A stretch of DNA of 64,000 bases from Talinum fruticosum (lineage: Eukaryota > Streptophyta > Magnoliopsida > Caryophyllales > Talinaceae): NCBI GenBank assembly GCA_021018815.1, contig JAITYX010000017.1:8262946-8326945 (forward strand). The letters run 5' to 3'. The notes under the pieces were generated by a model, which made no database searches, was not told the DNA's origin, and saw only the letters and a list, made by a program, of their open reading frames with translations. Shown in pieces: positions 49,201 through 59,728 of this stretch (position 1 is its first letter; every line of letters starts with the position of its first letter). The translations under genes and the position numbers were made by a program.

Positions 49201-52200
49201 GTGGGGTAGATATAGACAACCTTAACCTTAATAATCATGGAGGTATTTCCAATTTGAAGTAAAAGAAACACGAGAATCGAGATACACTAGTATAGTAGGA
49301 TCGAGAATAATGGTTTGTGTGTCAAATTTCTGTGACAGAGGAAGATTGGAAAGCAGCTTCCCTTTGTTAGTTTGTTTGGTGCTGCATGATTTTCTTTTTG
49401 CAAGCTTCATCAAACTGCTGATTCATGTATATGTGGGCACATTTTTGGGTGTATTACATCTTGTCTCAGGTAGCAGTGGCACGCAGTTTTCCGAAATGCA
49501 TCGACATTTATGACCAAGAAATTCATCTAAGAAATCTCCATATGTGAGTGCTTTTTAGCTATATATGATTTCCTTCTCTTCTATTCGTTTCTGTTGGAGC
49601 GGTTTCATTGAATCGTAGCTTATCTGCACTTGAGTGCTTACTATGCTATATTTCGTAGCTGTACAAAACTCAGTTTCCTGATTCTGCTCTTATATTCAAT
49701 CCTGCTGGTGCTGTTCTAGTAGACGGGAGCTTATCTTGGATTACTAACACCAAGCGTAGGGCAAATTTTCAAAGAGCTTGTTCTGTAGCTTTTGTGTTTT
49801 CTCTATTAGGTAGTTTCATACACACACATATCGATAGAATTGGACGAACATGTTAGAAGTTTTCTAAATGAGATCAATATCAAGTATTCTAACAGATGTA
49901 TCCATAGGCATAAATTCCTATGCTAAGATTACCATGTTTTTGCTTTATTTCCTTATGAATGTTGGTAATATCTTTGGGACCTACTCTGTTACCAATGTTG
50001 CGCTTAGTCTTGTCATAAGTTAAAGCAGTGATACCAGGAAAATTTCATTTTTCATTAAACATGAGATTTACGAACTTGTCCATGCATGTATGGACCTTTG
50101 ATTGTGGAAGGGTACCGACACATAGGGAGCCATAGTTTTGGAAATGAGATTGGCATATGAACTATGTTTAGTACTTTAGCTTGGGGTAGGCTGCTCAGTG
50201 GGATGTGTATCATGATGCAAGCTAATAGAATCATGATGGAGAATTTTGTTACCAAGCTATTAAAAAGAGAAGCCCCAGCCAAAGATCTTCAGAAAAGTAA
50301 TGGTAGTAAGCTTAAATGAAAGAGAAGCTCGGCAGAACTTCATAGACTTATGATTGGAAAGTAAACCCAGTATAATTAGAGGAGGATCAACGATGTCCAG
50401 AAAATCTATGATGTTGTAGAAGTACCGTAAGATACGAAAGTCAGTATAAGCACCTTTTACTTGGTAGGTCAGGTTGACATTTGGTGGAGCAGAACTAGCA
50501 AGCTGAGAGATCCAAGGTGTAATTGAGATATATTCTTGGAAGAATCAGAGAGAAGTTTTGCTCTCTATCATTACAGCATTAGGAGGATGAAATCCTTGCC
50601 CTGGAACAAGGAACCTATCAGTACTAGAGCATGGTGCCAAGTTTACACACTTATCTCACGTAGCTCCTAAATATGTAGCTAGTGACAAAATGAAACTGAT
50701 GTTTTTTGACAAGCGTCTTGTATTCTACAGCTGACACCAACTAGCCACTGAACATCCAGAATTACTAAGAGTTATATGACTTTTCCATTTGAGAGTTTTA
50801 GGCATGACCTTCAGGGATTAACCCAAGAAAGCCCGGAAGGAAATGGGATAGTAAAGGAAACAATTCTAGAGGTAAAGCAATCAGGAATTTAATTACTGGT
50901 TCTGGCAAAAACCCAATTTCCCAGTTTGGCATGAGCCACATGAGAGAAATGTGGCCCCATGATTATGCCACTGTAAAGCACGGAGTACAATGATCAGTGT
51001 ATTGTGGGAGTAATGATCACTTTGTTGTTAGCTGTCTTAAAAGGCAGAGGGCAGTAAATCTAGGGGAGAAGAGGGCAATTCCAAGTGCAAGAATCATATC
51101 ACCACAAGAACCTTACTGGGTTGAAACCGATACTAGATTAGGATGACACATATGATCCACAACACTTAAAATATGTTCCTAAGTATATGTAGACATTTGT
51201 CACGTGGGCCAATCAAATAAATTGTGACTGGGTGCATGAATGCAATCTACACTTCACCAAAAACTGGAAACCGTCAGCGCTTCACTGCTTCTGTTTATAA
51301 GAGACGAGCTCTGGTGTCAAAAACACTCTTTGCTATTTCTGAAAAACATGGTGTTCGACCTAGCTTATCTTTCAAGAGTATGCATGTCTAATTCAAGTAT
51401 CTTTGTTATTATCATTTTTTCGGTGATAAAGCTGAACTTTTAGCACCACTTCCATGCTCCACTATTTAAAGATAGGGCATATACTGTAATTACAAAATAT
51501 GCATCCTTACATCATGTACTTCCTCCAGTTCCTTCCTGCTGGCTAGGATATCCCTCCTCATCTCAAACTGGTCTTTTTGTATTATCAAACACACTGTCTT
51601 TGTTACTGTTTGCCTTGAAAGCCAATTATTCCTCTGTATCCACAGTCCAAACATTGTCGTGAATAGCAGTAGCTGCAGTGATAATATGTCTGACTCCTTT
51701 CTGTCTTCCCCTTGAGCAACCATCTATGCAACTGAAGCGGTCATTAGCAAGATATTCCACTTTAAGCCTCTAAAAACCTTGTCCCTTATAGGATTGGTGA
51801 AGCACAAGAGTGATAGTATGCCCGACTCCTTTCTATCTTCCTCTTGATCGGAACCATCTATGCCAATTGCACTTTGAGCCTCTAAGACCTTGTCCCTTAT
51901 AGGATTGGTGAAGCACAGTCACCCCGCTGAAAAGTAAGTGATTAACATTCTCCTATTCACATTTACATTGGCCAGAAGCAGTTTCTGTTAAAATAAAAGA
52001 AGCGAAAAATCATTACCCACTTTCTAGAATAAAAACACCAAAATAATCTCTAGAATTTTCTATATAGGAAAAATCTACAGCATAGAAATATATAGATAAT
52101 TATTGAATTATCTTAGGAAATATCTAGATACTATTGTATTCTAGAATTATCTTAGGAGTATTAGGATTTTGACACTTGGCCAAATCTCCACCATACATTA

Positions 52201-55200
52201 AGGAGGTGGAACTACTATAAATAGGGAATGGCCAACCTATGTAAGCATCCACAAAAAGTGAGAGCATCCACCACAAGAGAGAGTGAGAGCTCCTAAGAGA
52301 GCAAGTGAGGTATCCCACATACTCTTGAGTGTCTATCAAAAGTAAGTTTGCTCTCTCAATTTATAATAAAAGTGTTCATTCTAACATACCACTTGATCTC
52401 CTAATTTCTCAACAAGTGGTACAGAGCAAAGTTTTGGTGACCTTGTCTTGAGCTAGCATTGTTGTCTACACGGTTAGGGACCGGATTATAGAAGAAACTC
52501 TGCCGACACGAGTCCCTAGCTGTGAAATCTATTGGTCCAGGACCACATCTTGCTGGTTAAGTGCTTGGGTGCTTACCAAGTTGTTATGGCGGATCTATCG
52601 GCATCGGCTAGCTCACTCGAGAAGCTCAATGGGAGCAACTATAGTACTTGGTGCACACGTATCAAGTACTACTTGAAGGGGCAAGATTTGTGGGGTATCG
52701 TTGGCGGTGATGAGAAAGTCGCTCCAACGGACCCCGATCGGAAAATGAAGTGGGAGATCAAGGCGGGGAAGACTATGTATGTTACGTCGATTACCGTGGA
52801 GGACGAGTTCCTACATTGGATCAAGGATTGCATGACACCACAAGAAGCATGGGATACCTTAGCTACACTCTTCACGAAGAAGAATGAAGCTAAGCTACAA
52901 CGATTGGAGAACGAGCTCATGTCCATCAAACAAGGAGACATGACGGTAAGCCAATACTTCACAAAAGTTAAATTTATATGTGGTGAAATAGAGAAGGTAG
53001 ACCCCGAAAGAGCAATCAACGAGTCTAGAATCCGTCGGATCATAATCCGAGGCTTGGACCCCAAATATAGTGGCCTTATTACGGCAACTCGGGGATGGGC
53101 CATTCAACCCAATTTGACAGAATTAGAAAGTATCTTGGTCAATCAAGAAGACTTAGACAAACAAATGTCCAAGGTCTTAATAAAGGAGGAAGAGAAAGCT
53201 CTATTTACAAGAAGGAGATCACCTAAAGGCCAAGATAAGACCGAGAGAAGATATATCGCAGATGAAGATTACTCAAACAAGAGGCAATCAAAGTACCGAC
53301 AAGCACAACGTGGACGGGGTCCATCCCGAGGGGAGCATACCAAGCTCGAAGTGACGGGAAGAATCAAAGTATCGTCGACAAGAGGATCGATGCTACAAAT
53401 GCGGCAAGAAAGGACATTATGCTCGAGATTGCAGATTTGTTCAAGAGGAAGGTAACATAGTTACTTTCAAGAACAATGAAAGTGAAGAAGAGTGGGACTT
53501 ACGGGCATCCTTTGCAATAGAAGAGAGCAATGCTATACTCGATGTAGAATTAGCTACATCATGTGTCGAGGAGCCGAAAGAGGAAACCGCTCTTATCTTG
53601 ACGAGCAATGAATCCATCAACTATCAATATGACTGGATAGTGGATTCGGGTTGCTCGAACCATATGACTGGATAATGAATCCATGTGTCGAGGATAGTAT
53701 GTGCGGGGTGTCGATACGGAAAGGCGCATCAACTTCCTTACGAGGAGTCCTCATATAAAGCTAAGGCGCCACTTGAGCTCATCCATTCCGATGTCTTTGG
53801 AAGAGTAAAACAACCATCCATCAGCGGATACAGGTACATGATTACCTTTATCGATGATTTCTCAAGATATGTTTGGGTAGATTTTATGAAAGAAAAATCG
53901 GAGGCTTTGGATAAATTTAAGGAGTTTATAAGTAAGGCCGAAAGTGAAGTAGGGCATAAAGTAAAGTGCCTACGTACGGACAATGGGGAGAATATACATC
54001 GGATAAGTTCTCATAATACCGACAAGCACATAAAATACGACGCCGGTTCACCTGTCCTAGCACACCGCAACGGAATGGTGTGGCGGAGCGAAAGAATCGA
54101 TGTCTTGCAGAGACTCGCGAAGCATGCTACATGCCAAGAATGTACCGCCACGTTTCGGGCCGAGTGCATGAAGACAGCGGTCTATGTCACCAATAGACTA
54201 CCGCGAGGCAAGGCTCGGGTTTATGTCTCCATATGAGAAGTTATGGAATTTCAAGCCCACGGTAAGCCACTTCAAGGTGTTTGGGTGTGTATGCTATGTT
54301 TTCATCCACGACCACCTACGAAGTAAGTTCGACAAAAAGGCAATGCGTTGTATTTTCGTGGGCTATGATAATGAAAGAAAAGCATGGAGGTGTTGTGACC
54401 CGACAACGGGACGTTGCTATACATCACGAAATGTGGTGTTCGACGAAGCATCTTCATGATGGTCATCACAGACAATAGCACTTCCCAACTCTAAGGAGAT
54501 TGAGGAAAAGTTGGAGCAAAGGCTAGAAGATGACGAGAAAGACTCAAGCAAGACAACATCACAACAAGAAGTCACCGAAGAAGGAAGAGGTGAAGAAGAG
54601 ACACCGAGCAGGCACAAAAGTCCATGGAAGACGGGTGTGCATCATGCTTCTCCGAGAAGAAGAGAGGCCAAGCCAACTCGAAGAGACAAGTGATAAAAGA
54701 AGCTCTAGAGCCACAACTAAGGAGCTCCAAGAGGACATGGAAGCAAAATCCTAAATATGCTACTAAATATGCTACTGCAGTTGGTAGAAGGACCGAGCAT
54801 TAAGGAACCGAGCACCTATGAAGAAGCATGCCAAAAGAAGGAATGGAAAAAGGCAATGGAGGAAGAAATACAACCTTGGAATCGGAATGAGACTAGTGAG
54901 CTAGTACTCAAGCCCAAGGATGATAATGAAGAAAAGTGGGTAATGAGGGGAGTGTTAAAATAAAAGAAGAGAAAAATCATTACCCACTTTCTAGAATAAA
55001 GACACCAAAATAATCTATAGAATTTTCTATATAGGAAAAATCTAGAGCGTAGAAATATCTAGATAATTATTGAATTATCTTAGGAAATATCTAGATACTA
55101 TTGTATTCTAGAATTATCTTAGGAGTATTAGGATTTTGACACTTGGCCAAATCTCCACCATACATTAAGGAGGTGGAACTATTATAAATAGGGGAATGGC

Positions 55201-58200
55201 CAACCTATGTAAGCATCCACAAAAAGTGAGAGCATCCACCACAAGAGAGAGTGAGAGCTCCTAAGAGAGCAAGTGAGGTATCCCACATACTCTTGAGTGT
55301 CTATCAAAAGTCTTGTAAGTTTGCTCTCTCAATTTATAATAAAAGTGTTCATTCTAACATACCACTTGATCTCCTAATTTCTCAACAGTTTCCACATTGG
55401 AATTATGCTAAGTTATTCTAGTGCAGTAGGTAATTTTTCATCTGTTTTGTAAATGAATCCTCATGATCACAGCATTCTTGCAATGATTAACTTCATCCCA
55501 AGACAAGTTTTCCCATACAGGACTCCATTCCCCGCAGTCATGAATATCCACATTGAAAATTGTATTTTCCATTATATCCTTATTTTATATGGAGAAACCA
55601 TTTCTGAATTTCTCTTTTGTGGCATATTTTCTTCCAATACCAATAGCCTAGGAGGTTTATTACTCAACCTATATGCTCGCTTTAGGTAATGACTATTCAC
55701 CCACTTTACTCAAAGGCTGTCTTCTTGGTTGCTATTGCCCAAACCTGCTTCTCAACAAGTGCTCTGGTCCACTTTGTTATATTCCCGAGACCAAGACCTC
55801 CCAATTTTTTGGCCTTGCTAACTGATTTCCATGCCACCAGAACGAATCTTAAATATGCTTTAGAAGCCTCCTAGAGGTAATTGCAACAAATCACCTCAAT
55901 CCTTTTCAAAGCTGACTGAGGTTGAATGAAAATTTGGTACCAGAACTGTGCTACCTGCATTGGAGATTTTCTACTACCTGAACACCTCACTTTTGGTCTT
56001 GCTGGTGTGACAGAACTGAGTATTTGAATGACATCTACAGACGGCTCCTTTTTTCGTTTTTCCCATTTTTCATCTTTTTTGGTTATTAAGTATTCTCTAC
56101 CCTTGTTAATGTTTAAAACTAGAGTAGAATAGTCATCATCTGCTCTCTCCGAGTTTCTAATTAAACAAACTAGTATTCTCTGTAGATAGTCTACATGGTG
56201 AATTGGAAATTACCTATTTGTTTTTGAACTTCTCCTATCCTGTACCTTCCTAAAGTCCTAATGGACACTCAGATTACTGTCTTCTGGTGTTAGATTATTC
56301 TGGTGCCGTTCAATAAGAGTAACCAGAATCACAGACCAGGCAGTATATGGTTACCAAAGATGGATTGCCAGAGATATTTGTGTAGCAACTGTGGATTCCT
56401 GATGTGGAAGTTCATATCAGAGACAGGGTAAAAAAATAAAAAGAAGGGGTCCTGGAAACATTTTCTGATGTTATGAATTGCTTGAATGTGCCATCACAAG
56501 CTTATTAATGCTAGGGATAGATGACTGATCAGTGATTTCCCTTAGCAGCCCACCCAATGTGTCTTTGGATCAGGATATGGTAGGAATTGCCTGCAATATT
56601 TTCATGTTTCTGACATTTATACACAAGCCTCAGAACTACTTTGATGTGCATGCTTTTAGAACTTATTCAGTGTTTTGTTGCTATTATTATTCTTCCTCCT
56701 TTTTCTCTTCTCAGTTCTAACAGGTAGTGCGATCTACTATAGTTGTTCATATTGATCATTCATTAGTAACAAAAGCAGTCAAAAGCCAAAAGTTGATTAC
56801 ATTTCATAATTATTTCATGATTCAACACTGTTTGAAAAGAAAGTGTCTTTATTATCAGAACCAAAGTGGTAGTTTTAAAACGAAATCTCTCAGTGGCTGG
56901 TTGTTTATTGTTATGGCTACTGGCTACTACATGATTACTGATAAATTTTATGCTCCATCTCCTTTGACATGTTTTTTTGCAGATTGTATTATCCATCATC
57001 CTTGACGTTTGTTCACAGTCAATATGGAGCTGAAGGTTCTATATTGGCCATTACTGAGGGCTGCCAGGTATGGTGTGACCTGTTTGAGAATCCAGATTAT
57101 TTTTCCTTTGATATATCATCTTCATATTCTGAAACCCTTGCAGCTAACTATTTGGGATCTAAGAATGAAAGAAAATGGTGGATGTTTGAAACGAATATGT
57201 GGTTCGCCTGGTGACATTCTCTATGCTGCCTCCATATCTTCAACTGGCAATATTGCAGTTGGTGGAGCTGATCGTACGGTGACTGTTTATGATCCTCGCA
57301 GGTTGGTAATCTACTGATTTTGTTGCAACTGGTTAGTAGTTGCCCTTTTGATCATGTTTCATGCGTATCAGATCTTACACTTGCGTTGCTAGTTTTGTAG
57401 CTTTTCATGTTTGTTTATTAAAAGATACTCTTGTCAGACAAAGACATGGACCTGGACTTCTGAAATATGGATCTCTTGATATTAGTTCGAACTTGTTTCA
57501 ATTTTCCTGTCTGGGTTCCTTACATAACACTGAGGATGAAAATGTGAAATATGTAGTATGACTGACCTGCTACACATGCGAATGTGATGCTTCTTTGTGA
57601 AGCAAGGCATTATATTGTCTGATATCTTGGGGGTTCCTCAGACTGCTTAGAATATAGAAGTTTTTGTGGACATCTGGCATTGGAATTTCTTATTGCAGGT
57701 GATGATGGAACACCTGACAAATGAGCTATCCCATAGTTCAGAGACCCTTATCTTGTCTATTTGGAATGCTTGTATGTATGTTGACATGCCTAAAGCCAGC
57801 ATACCAGAATCTGCAATGTTACATAATCATTAAAAGGTGCCTTACTCAAGCAACAAAGACAAATGAGGGAAGAATAAGAAGTGAATGTATCTATGCATGT
57901 ATGAAGTGGTAAATTATGGAACAGTGACATGAAGATGACAGATAAAGTGTCGCTCTGCAAAAAAGTAAAATAAAAAAATAAAAGATAAAACTAAAAAAAT
58001 TGACAGGTAACTTGTCATCACTTTTTGTGCGACTAAGAAGTAAAAAACAGTGTGTTGTATTAAAACAATCAATTACTCAAGGTTGTTCAATTTTTGTAGT
58101 TTTCCAGTGTTTCTATTAATATAACTGGAGTTAATTGCTTCACATCTCTTCGACATTTACAAAATGACTAATGTCTGACCTTTTAAATCTTGTTAACTGA

Positions 58201-58637
58201 AACTCATGTCCTTTCATCATTTAGTATTCATTGCATTTCCTGAAAGGAGTTAATACAGGAAAGGTTAACAATTTTGAATTGGTACAGATGGTGTGCAATA
58301 TCAAGATGGATAAATTGCTCAAAATATGAGGTTAGTCTTTCTGATGGACACTTTTCTTGACACACTCCGTATCTCAGCTGTAGATCATCTTCATCATTGT
58401 TTTTCAGCATTCCTGGATGTATAGATCTTATGAGGTAGGCTCTTGAGTATGATAATGCTACAGGAAAAAAAAAAAAGTAAAAGCTGTAAGTGTATTCTTT
58501 GTTAAGGTTCTAGTGCTGTTTTCCTTGACCATTTCATACCCTAATTTTGTTTTTTGGGTTGATTTCCGCAGATTACAAGTCTTGCATTCTCTTCAGTTAA
58601 CCCGGATTATATCTATATTCAAGGAGTTGACTATGAG
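30387..58637 (+). CDS. Plant WD40-repeat protein, 11 exons, 3' end missing
   Basis: A transducin/WD40 beta-propeller protein of a single plant family; its partner and pathway are unknown to me. Exons: 30387-30484, 30583-30654, 30943-31008, 31191-31266, 47390-47467, 48013-48107, 49470-49543, 56983-57067, 57144-57301, 58288-58330, 58572-58637. All introns are GT-AG, and phases join without stops from exon 2 onward, giving about 300 residues. Landmarks are [16 protein letters not shown] at the start, [54 protein letters not shown] and [10 protein letters not shown]. Introns 4 (16.1 kb) and 7 (7.4 kb) are filled with transposons. Exon 1 appears to lack one base. The expected last exon (roughly VFCG...W then SFRGDSNW in relatives, from memory) was not found before 64000. 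Confidence 0.88.
31267..34370. other. WD40 intron 4, first part: AT-rich, no element named
   Basis: Very AT-rich sequence with a (TA)n run at 33077-33102. No transposon could be assigned. Confidence 0.5.
34380..35220 (+). mobile_element. L1-type LINE remnant (3' coding end)
   Basis: Translating around stops and shifts gives [20 protein letters not shown], then [13 protein letters not shown] and [10 protein letters not shown]. These are the RT C-terminal (SWDxxCxPKxxGGLGL), zf-RVT (HxFxLWLxxxxR) and WxERNxRIFxxK blocks of plant L1 elements. Many stops show it is old. Boundaries are approximate; a T-rich stretch near 35165 follows it. Confidence 0.65.
35221..37909. other. WD40 intron 4, middle part: no element named
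   Basis: AT-rich intron sequence. Short open frames on both strands (for example 35810-36013 and 36133-36363, minus) resemble nothing I can place. Confidence 0.4.
37910..38088. mobile_element. Tourist-like (PIF/Harbinger) MITE, 179 bp
   Basis: Left end GGCCCTATTCCATTTAG; right end, read inward, GATCCTATTCCATTTAG (15 of 17 identical). It is flanked by the 3-bp duplication TAA (37907-37909 and 38089-38091), the Harbinger pattern. The interior is a string of CTCCTTACAACT, CTTCTTATAACT and similar units. Related pieces lie at 7350-7495 and 10828-10950. Confidence 0.8.
39250..40910 (+). repeat. Old tandem duplication in WD40 intron 4
   Basis: Copy 1 (about 39280-39790) and copy 2 (about 40195-40900) share ordered blocks: TTTTGCAACAAGG, TTTATAG.A(G)GCCTTGGCATG, AGCTAGTCTT.GGGATCC, AATCATGATTCT and AACATCGATAACATGTTT-like sequence. 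The offset grows from about 920 to 1110 because copy 2 has roughly 180 extra bases near 40510-40690. Divergence is substantial. Confidence 0.75.
40970..46505 (+). mobile_element. RTE-like LINE, degenerate, split by an L1
   Basis: The endonuclease region starts near 41990 ([12 protein letters not shown], then GDF.GHIGA and a TQIDYFLIR block at about 42640). RT pieces follow: [17 protein letters not shown] and [13 protein letters not shown] near 43300-43400, and a [14 protein letters not shown] block near 43560. The C-terminal end includes [20 protein letters not shown] near 44290-44345. The expected 3' terminus (AAGGCTGCCTATATGA, then GGGTGTTGTAGTAGTTGTT) appears only at 46433-46505, after the inserted L1 (44667-46323). 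It is full of stops and shifts. The start is a guess: GC-richer sequence from about 41000 may be its 5' part. Confidence 0.7.
44667..46323 (-). mobile_element. 5'-truncated L1 LINE, 1.66 kb, 16-bp TSD
   Basis: On the minus strand the order is RT motif [20 protein letters not shown] with LSFADDL (46323-46006), the RT C-terminal part [20 protein letters not shown] (45925-45467), and a zf-RVT domain with C..C...[10 protein letters not shown] and WRDRNGVIF (45277-44795). It ends in a poly-A tail, seen as a T run at 44663-44673. The 16-bp direct repeat GTGCTTAATACCTTTT lies at 44651-44666 and 46324-46339, so this is target-primed insertion with 5' truncation inside RT. Some frameshifts separate the blocks. 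It lies inside the 3' part of the RTE-like LINE. Confidence 0.88.
46510..47389. other. WD40 intron 4, last part: no element named
   Basis: Mixed-composition intron sequence up to the exon 5 acceptor (CATATGCAG). A run of GTCGT/TGTCATC triplets near 47300-47345 is simple sequence, not coding. Confidence 0.5.
47390..49543 (+). CDS. WD40 gene exons 5-7
   Basis: Exon 5 encodes [20 protein letters not shown], exon 6 [20 protein letters not shown] then WAGLSFSP, and exon 7 [20 protein letters not shown]. Phases 1, 1 and 0 at the entries match the preceding exons. Introns 5 and 6 (545 and 1362 bp) hold no recognisable element. Confidence 0.88.
49544..51489. other. WD40 intron 7, first part: no element named
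   Basis: No credible gene. A frame near 51000 gives [15 protein letters not shown], similar to a CCHC knuckle with its first cysteine lost, so decayed retroelement gag/ORF1 sequence may be present between about 50500 and 51130. Confidence 0.35.
51680..51918. repeat. Tandem duplication inside the L1 remnant
   Basis: Copies at 51680-51807 and 51812-51918 share GACTCCTTTCT, ACCATCTATGC, GAGCCTCTAA-like sequence and TTGTCCCTTATAGGATTGG then TGAAGCACA. Copy 2 lacks about 20 bases in the middle. Confidence 0.8.
51986..52414 (+). repeat. 5' LTR of Copia element
   Basis: 429 bp, TGTTAAAATAAAAG to TTTCTCAACA. A TATA box candidate TATAAATAG is at 52216-52224, and AATAAAAG lies near its 3' end. It lacks the TCTTG insert that LTR 2 has. 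Confidence 0.93.
52415..52427 (+). other. Primer binding site of Copia element
   Basis: AGTGGTACAGAGC directly after the 5' LTR. It looks like the initiator-Met tRNA primer site TGGTATCAGAGC with a base missing. Confidence 0.7.
52586..53455 (+). CDS. Copia gag (UBN2-type), frame broken at 3' end
   Basis: Gag-like capsid protein of the Copia element. The frame is open upstream from 52532, but ATG 52586 gives the usual start ([20 protein letters not shown]). The family landmarks are [24 protein letters not shown]-type [31 protein letters not shown] and [19 protein letters not shown], over about 230 residues. Near 53370 the frame shifts: the CCHC knuckle [14 protein letters not shown] and its continuation lie in another frame from about 53397, so this frame ends with unrelated residues at 53455. 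It can therefore yield a capsid domain but not the nucleocapsid knuckle. Confidence 0.85.
   Translation: MADLSASASSLEKLNGSNYSTWCTRIKYYLKGQDLWGIVGGDEKVAPTDPDRKMKWEIKAGKTMYVTSITVEDEFLHWIKDCMTPQEAWDTLATLFTKKNEAKLQRLENELMSIKQGDMTVSQYFTKVKFICGEIEKVDPERAINESRIRRIIIRGLDPKYSGLITATRGWAIQPNLTELESILVNQEDLDKQMSKVLIKEEEKALFTRRRSPKGQDKTERRYIADEDYSNKRQSKYRQAQRGRGPSRGEHTKLEVTGRIKVSSTRGSMLQMRQERTLCSRLQICSRGR
53390..54950 (+). pseudogene. Copia pol remnant (protease start, integrase, RT start)
   Basis: After the knuckle the frame reads to [14 protein letters not shown] (about 53630-53670), the aspartic protease active site DSG. It then jumps, by deletion, to [20 protein letters not shown] (from about 53700), the zinc-binding tail of the integrase N-terminus. 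The integrase core follows with [19 protein letters not shown] and LRTDNGE, then frameshifts near 54000 and 54180. The C-terminal part [10 protein letters not shown] to [11 protein letters not shown] ends near 54459. A last piece ([20 protein letters not shown]) is the start of the RT domain. It is cut off just before the polypurine tract, so RT catalytic motifs and RNase H are absent. Confidence 0.88.
54953..55387 (+). repeat. 3' LTR of Copia element
   Basis: 435 bp, about 98% identical to the 5' LTR. Compared with it, it has an extra G in the TATAAATAGGGG stretch and a TCTTG insertion near 55312. Confidence 0.93.
55991..56982. other. WD40 intron 7, last part: no element named
   Basis: Non-coding sequence up to the exon 8 acceptor (TTTTTTTGCAG). 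Nothing bounded was seen. Confidence 0.5.
56983..58637 (+). CDS. WD40 gene exons 8-11
   Basis: Exon 8 completes a codon split across intron 7 and reads [20 protein letters not shown]. Exon 9 follows a 76-bp intron and carries the clearest WD repeats ([25 protein letters not shown]). Exon 10 gives [14 protein letters not shown] and exon 11 [21 protein letters not shown] good donor (GTGATT) closes exon 11 at 58637, so at least one more exon is expected. Confidence 0.88.
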
Positions 58638-59690
58638 GTGATTGTCTGTACACTATTACAATGGGTCATTTATTTCTCTGCATATAGTATTCGGTCAACT
58701 ATTGTGGAATTGTGCTGCTTTCACTCAATTCAAGTTGCATGAGCATTTGTATTTGCTGTCACAGTTTGCAAACTCTCTCTCTCAAATTTCGTGCTTTTGG
58801 GGACCCTTTTTTTGGGGTTTTGGGGGAACAATTTTGTATTTGTGCTATCCTGTACTATCTGGAAGCATAGTATGCTTGCAATTAATTCTGTAGATGTTTA
58901 TTGATCTACTCCTTACTAGATTCATACCCCCACCTTTTCTTTTGTGTCTTGTTTTCCTGCGATCCATTTCAGTGACTAGGTTCAGGCATGAGGCTACTTT
59001 AGGTTCATAGGTGGGCATGGCTCTCCTCCCGTCATACCAATCATATATTGTTCCGTATTGTGCTACGAGAAGCTTAGATGGTAGAGTTGGTTAGTAGTTG
59101 TGAGAAGTGGAGGCTATACCTATGGAGGTTGGTTGTTCAAAGCATAGTATATACATTCCCCCCCACCCTTCTCCTCTTCTTGTGTTCTTGCTTTGCCTCA
59201 TTCAGGGGCTTACAAAATGAGGTTAGCCTTCCACATTTTCCTTTTTCTTTCATTCGCTTTGCTGAGCCTGTTATCTCTATTACATCCTTCATTCTTTTTA
59301 CCCATTTCCTCCTTTTTCTTTTGTTTCTCAGTTTAGATTATACTTTAACCTATAAATATAATAGTAAAAAATAAAAATTTAGATGTTTTTTAAATATAAA
59401 ATGTATAAGAAATAAATCTGAGTAGACCAATTTTGGACAAACTCTTTGAATAAACATCACGAGTCTTGAATTTTTTTAATTTATATATAAGTCATTCTGT
59501 AGAAAATATCTCACAAAGGAAGTGGGGTGATGTACCGGGAGCCTAAAGGTGGAGGATGGACAGAAGAGTGGCGAAGGAAGCAAAGGGAAGCACAATGAAC
59601 TCAAACAGAGTTTGAGCCCAGCTGGACAGGTATCGGTGCAAAAAGATAGGGAAAAATCCAGAAAGGGGATGGATCTAAAATTTGTGGAGG
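58638..59690. other. Downstream of WD40 exon 11: intron or intergenic
   Basis: No exon matching the expected C-terminus was found. The sequence is T-rich with short frames only. If the gene is intact, intron 11 starts here and runs past the repeats at 59.7-64 kb. Confidence 0.45.
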
Positions 59691-59728
59691 CAGGGAGAGG
59701 TTGAGGAATATGAAGGGAAAATTTGAGA

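Larger units (their letters stand above)
51986..55387 (+). mobile_element. Copia-type LTR retrotransposon, deleted derivative, 3.4 kb
   Basis: Bounded by LTRs 51986-52414 (429 bp) and 54953-55387 (435 bp), both starting TG and ending CA, with the 5-bp target duplication GTTTC at 51981-51985 and 55388-55392. The primer site AGTGGTACAGAGC follows LTR 1 (close to the tRNA-iMet type TGGTATCAGAGC). A polypurine tract GAGGGGAG (54945-54952) precedes LTR 2. Internal order gag, knuckle, protease start, integrase, then only the first part of reverse transcriptase: Copia order, with RT and RNase H mostly deleted. By eye the LTRs differ by 7 substitutions plus 1-bp and 5-bp indels. It cannot move without enzymes from a full-length relative. 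Confidence 0.93.
51490..55990 (-). mobile_element. L1 LINE remnant split by Copia insertion
   Basis: On the minus strand, 55990-55690 reads (across stops) [20 protein letters not shown], then [18 protein letters not shown] and [16 protein letters not shown], the RT C-terminal region. After skipping the Copia element, 51985-51490 continues with a degraded zf-RVT-like segment and [12 protein letters not shown]. Order and strand fit one L1 interrupted at 51986. The remnant also carries a local tandem duplication (51680-51918). Confidence 0.65.

Noticed and set aside
48992..49262. Glycine-rich frames in WD40 intron 6
   Set aside because: They rest on a G-run (GGGGGGGAG) and match nothing known; the intron is bounded by good splice sites with correct phase.
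50990..51060. CCHC-like [15 protein letters not shown] in intron 7
   Set aside because: First cysteine is lost and no adjoining gag or ORF1 domain could be read, so it is only mentioned as a possible trace.
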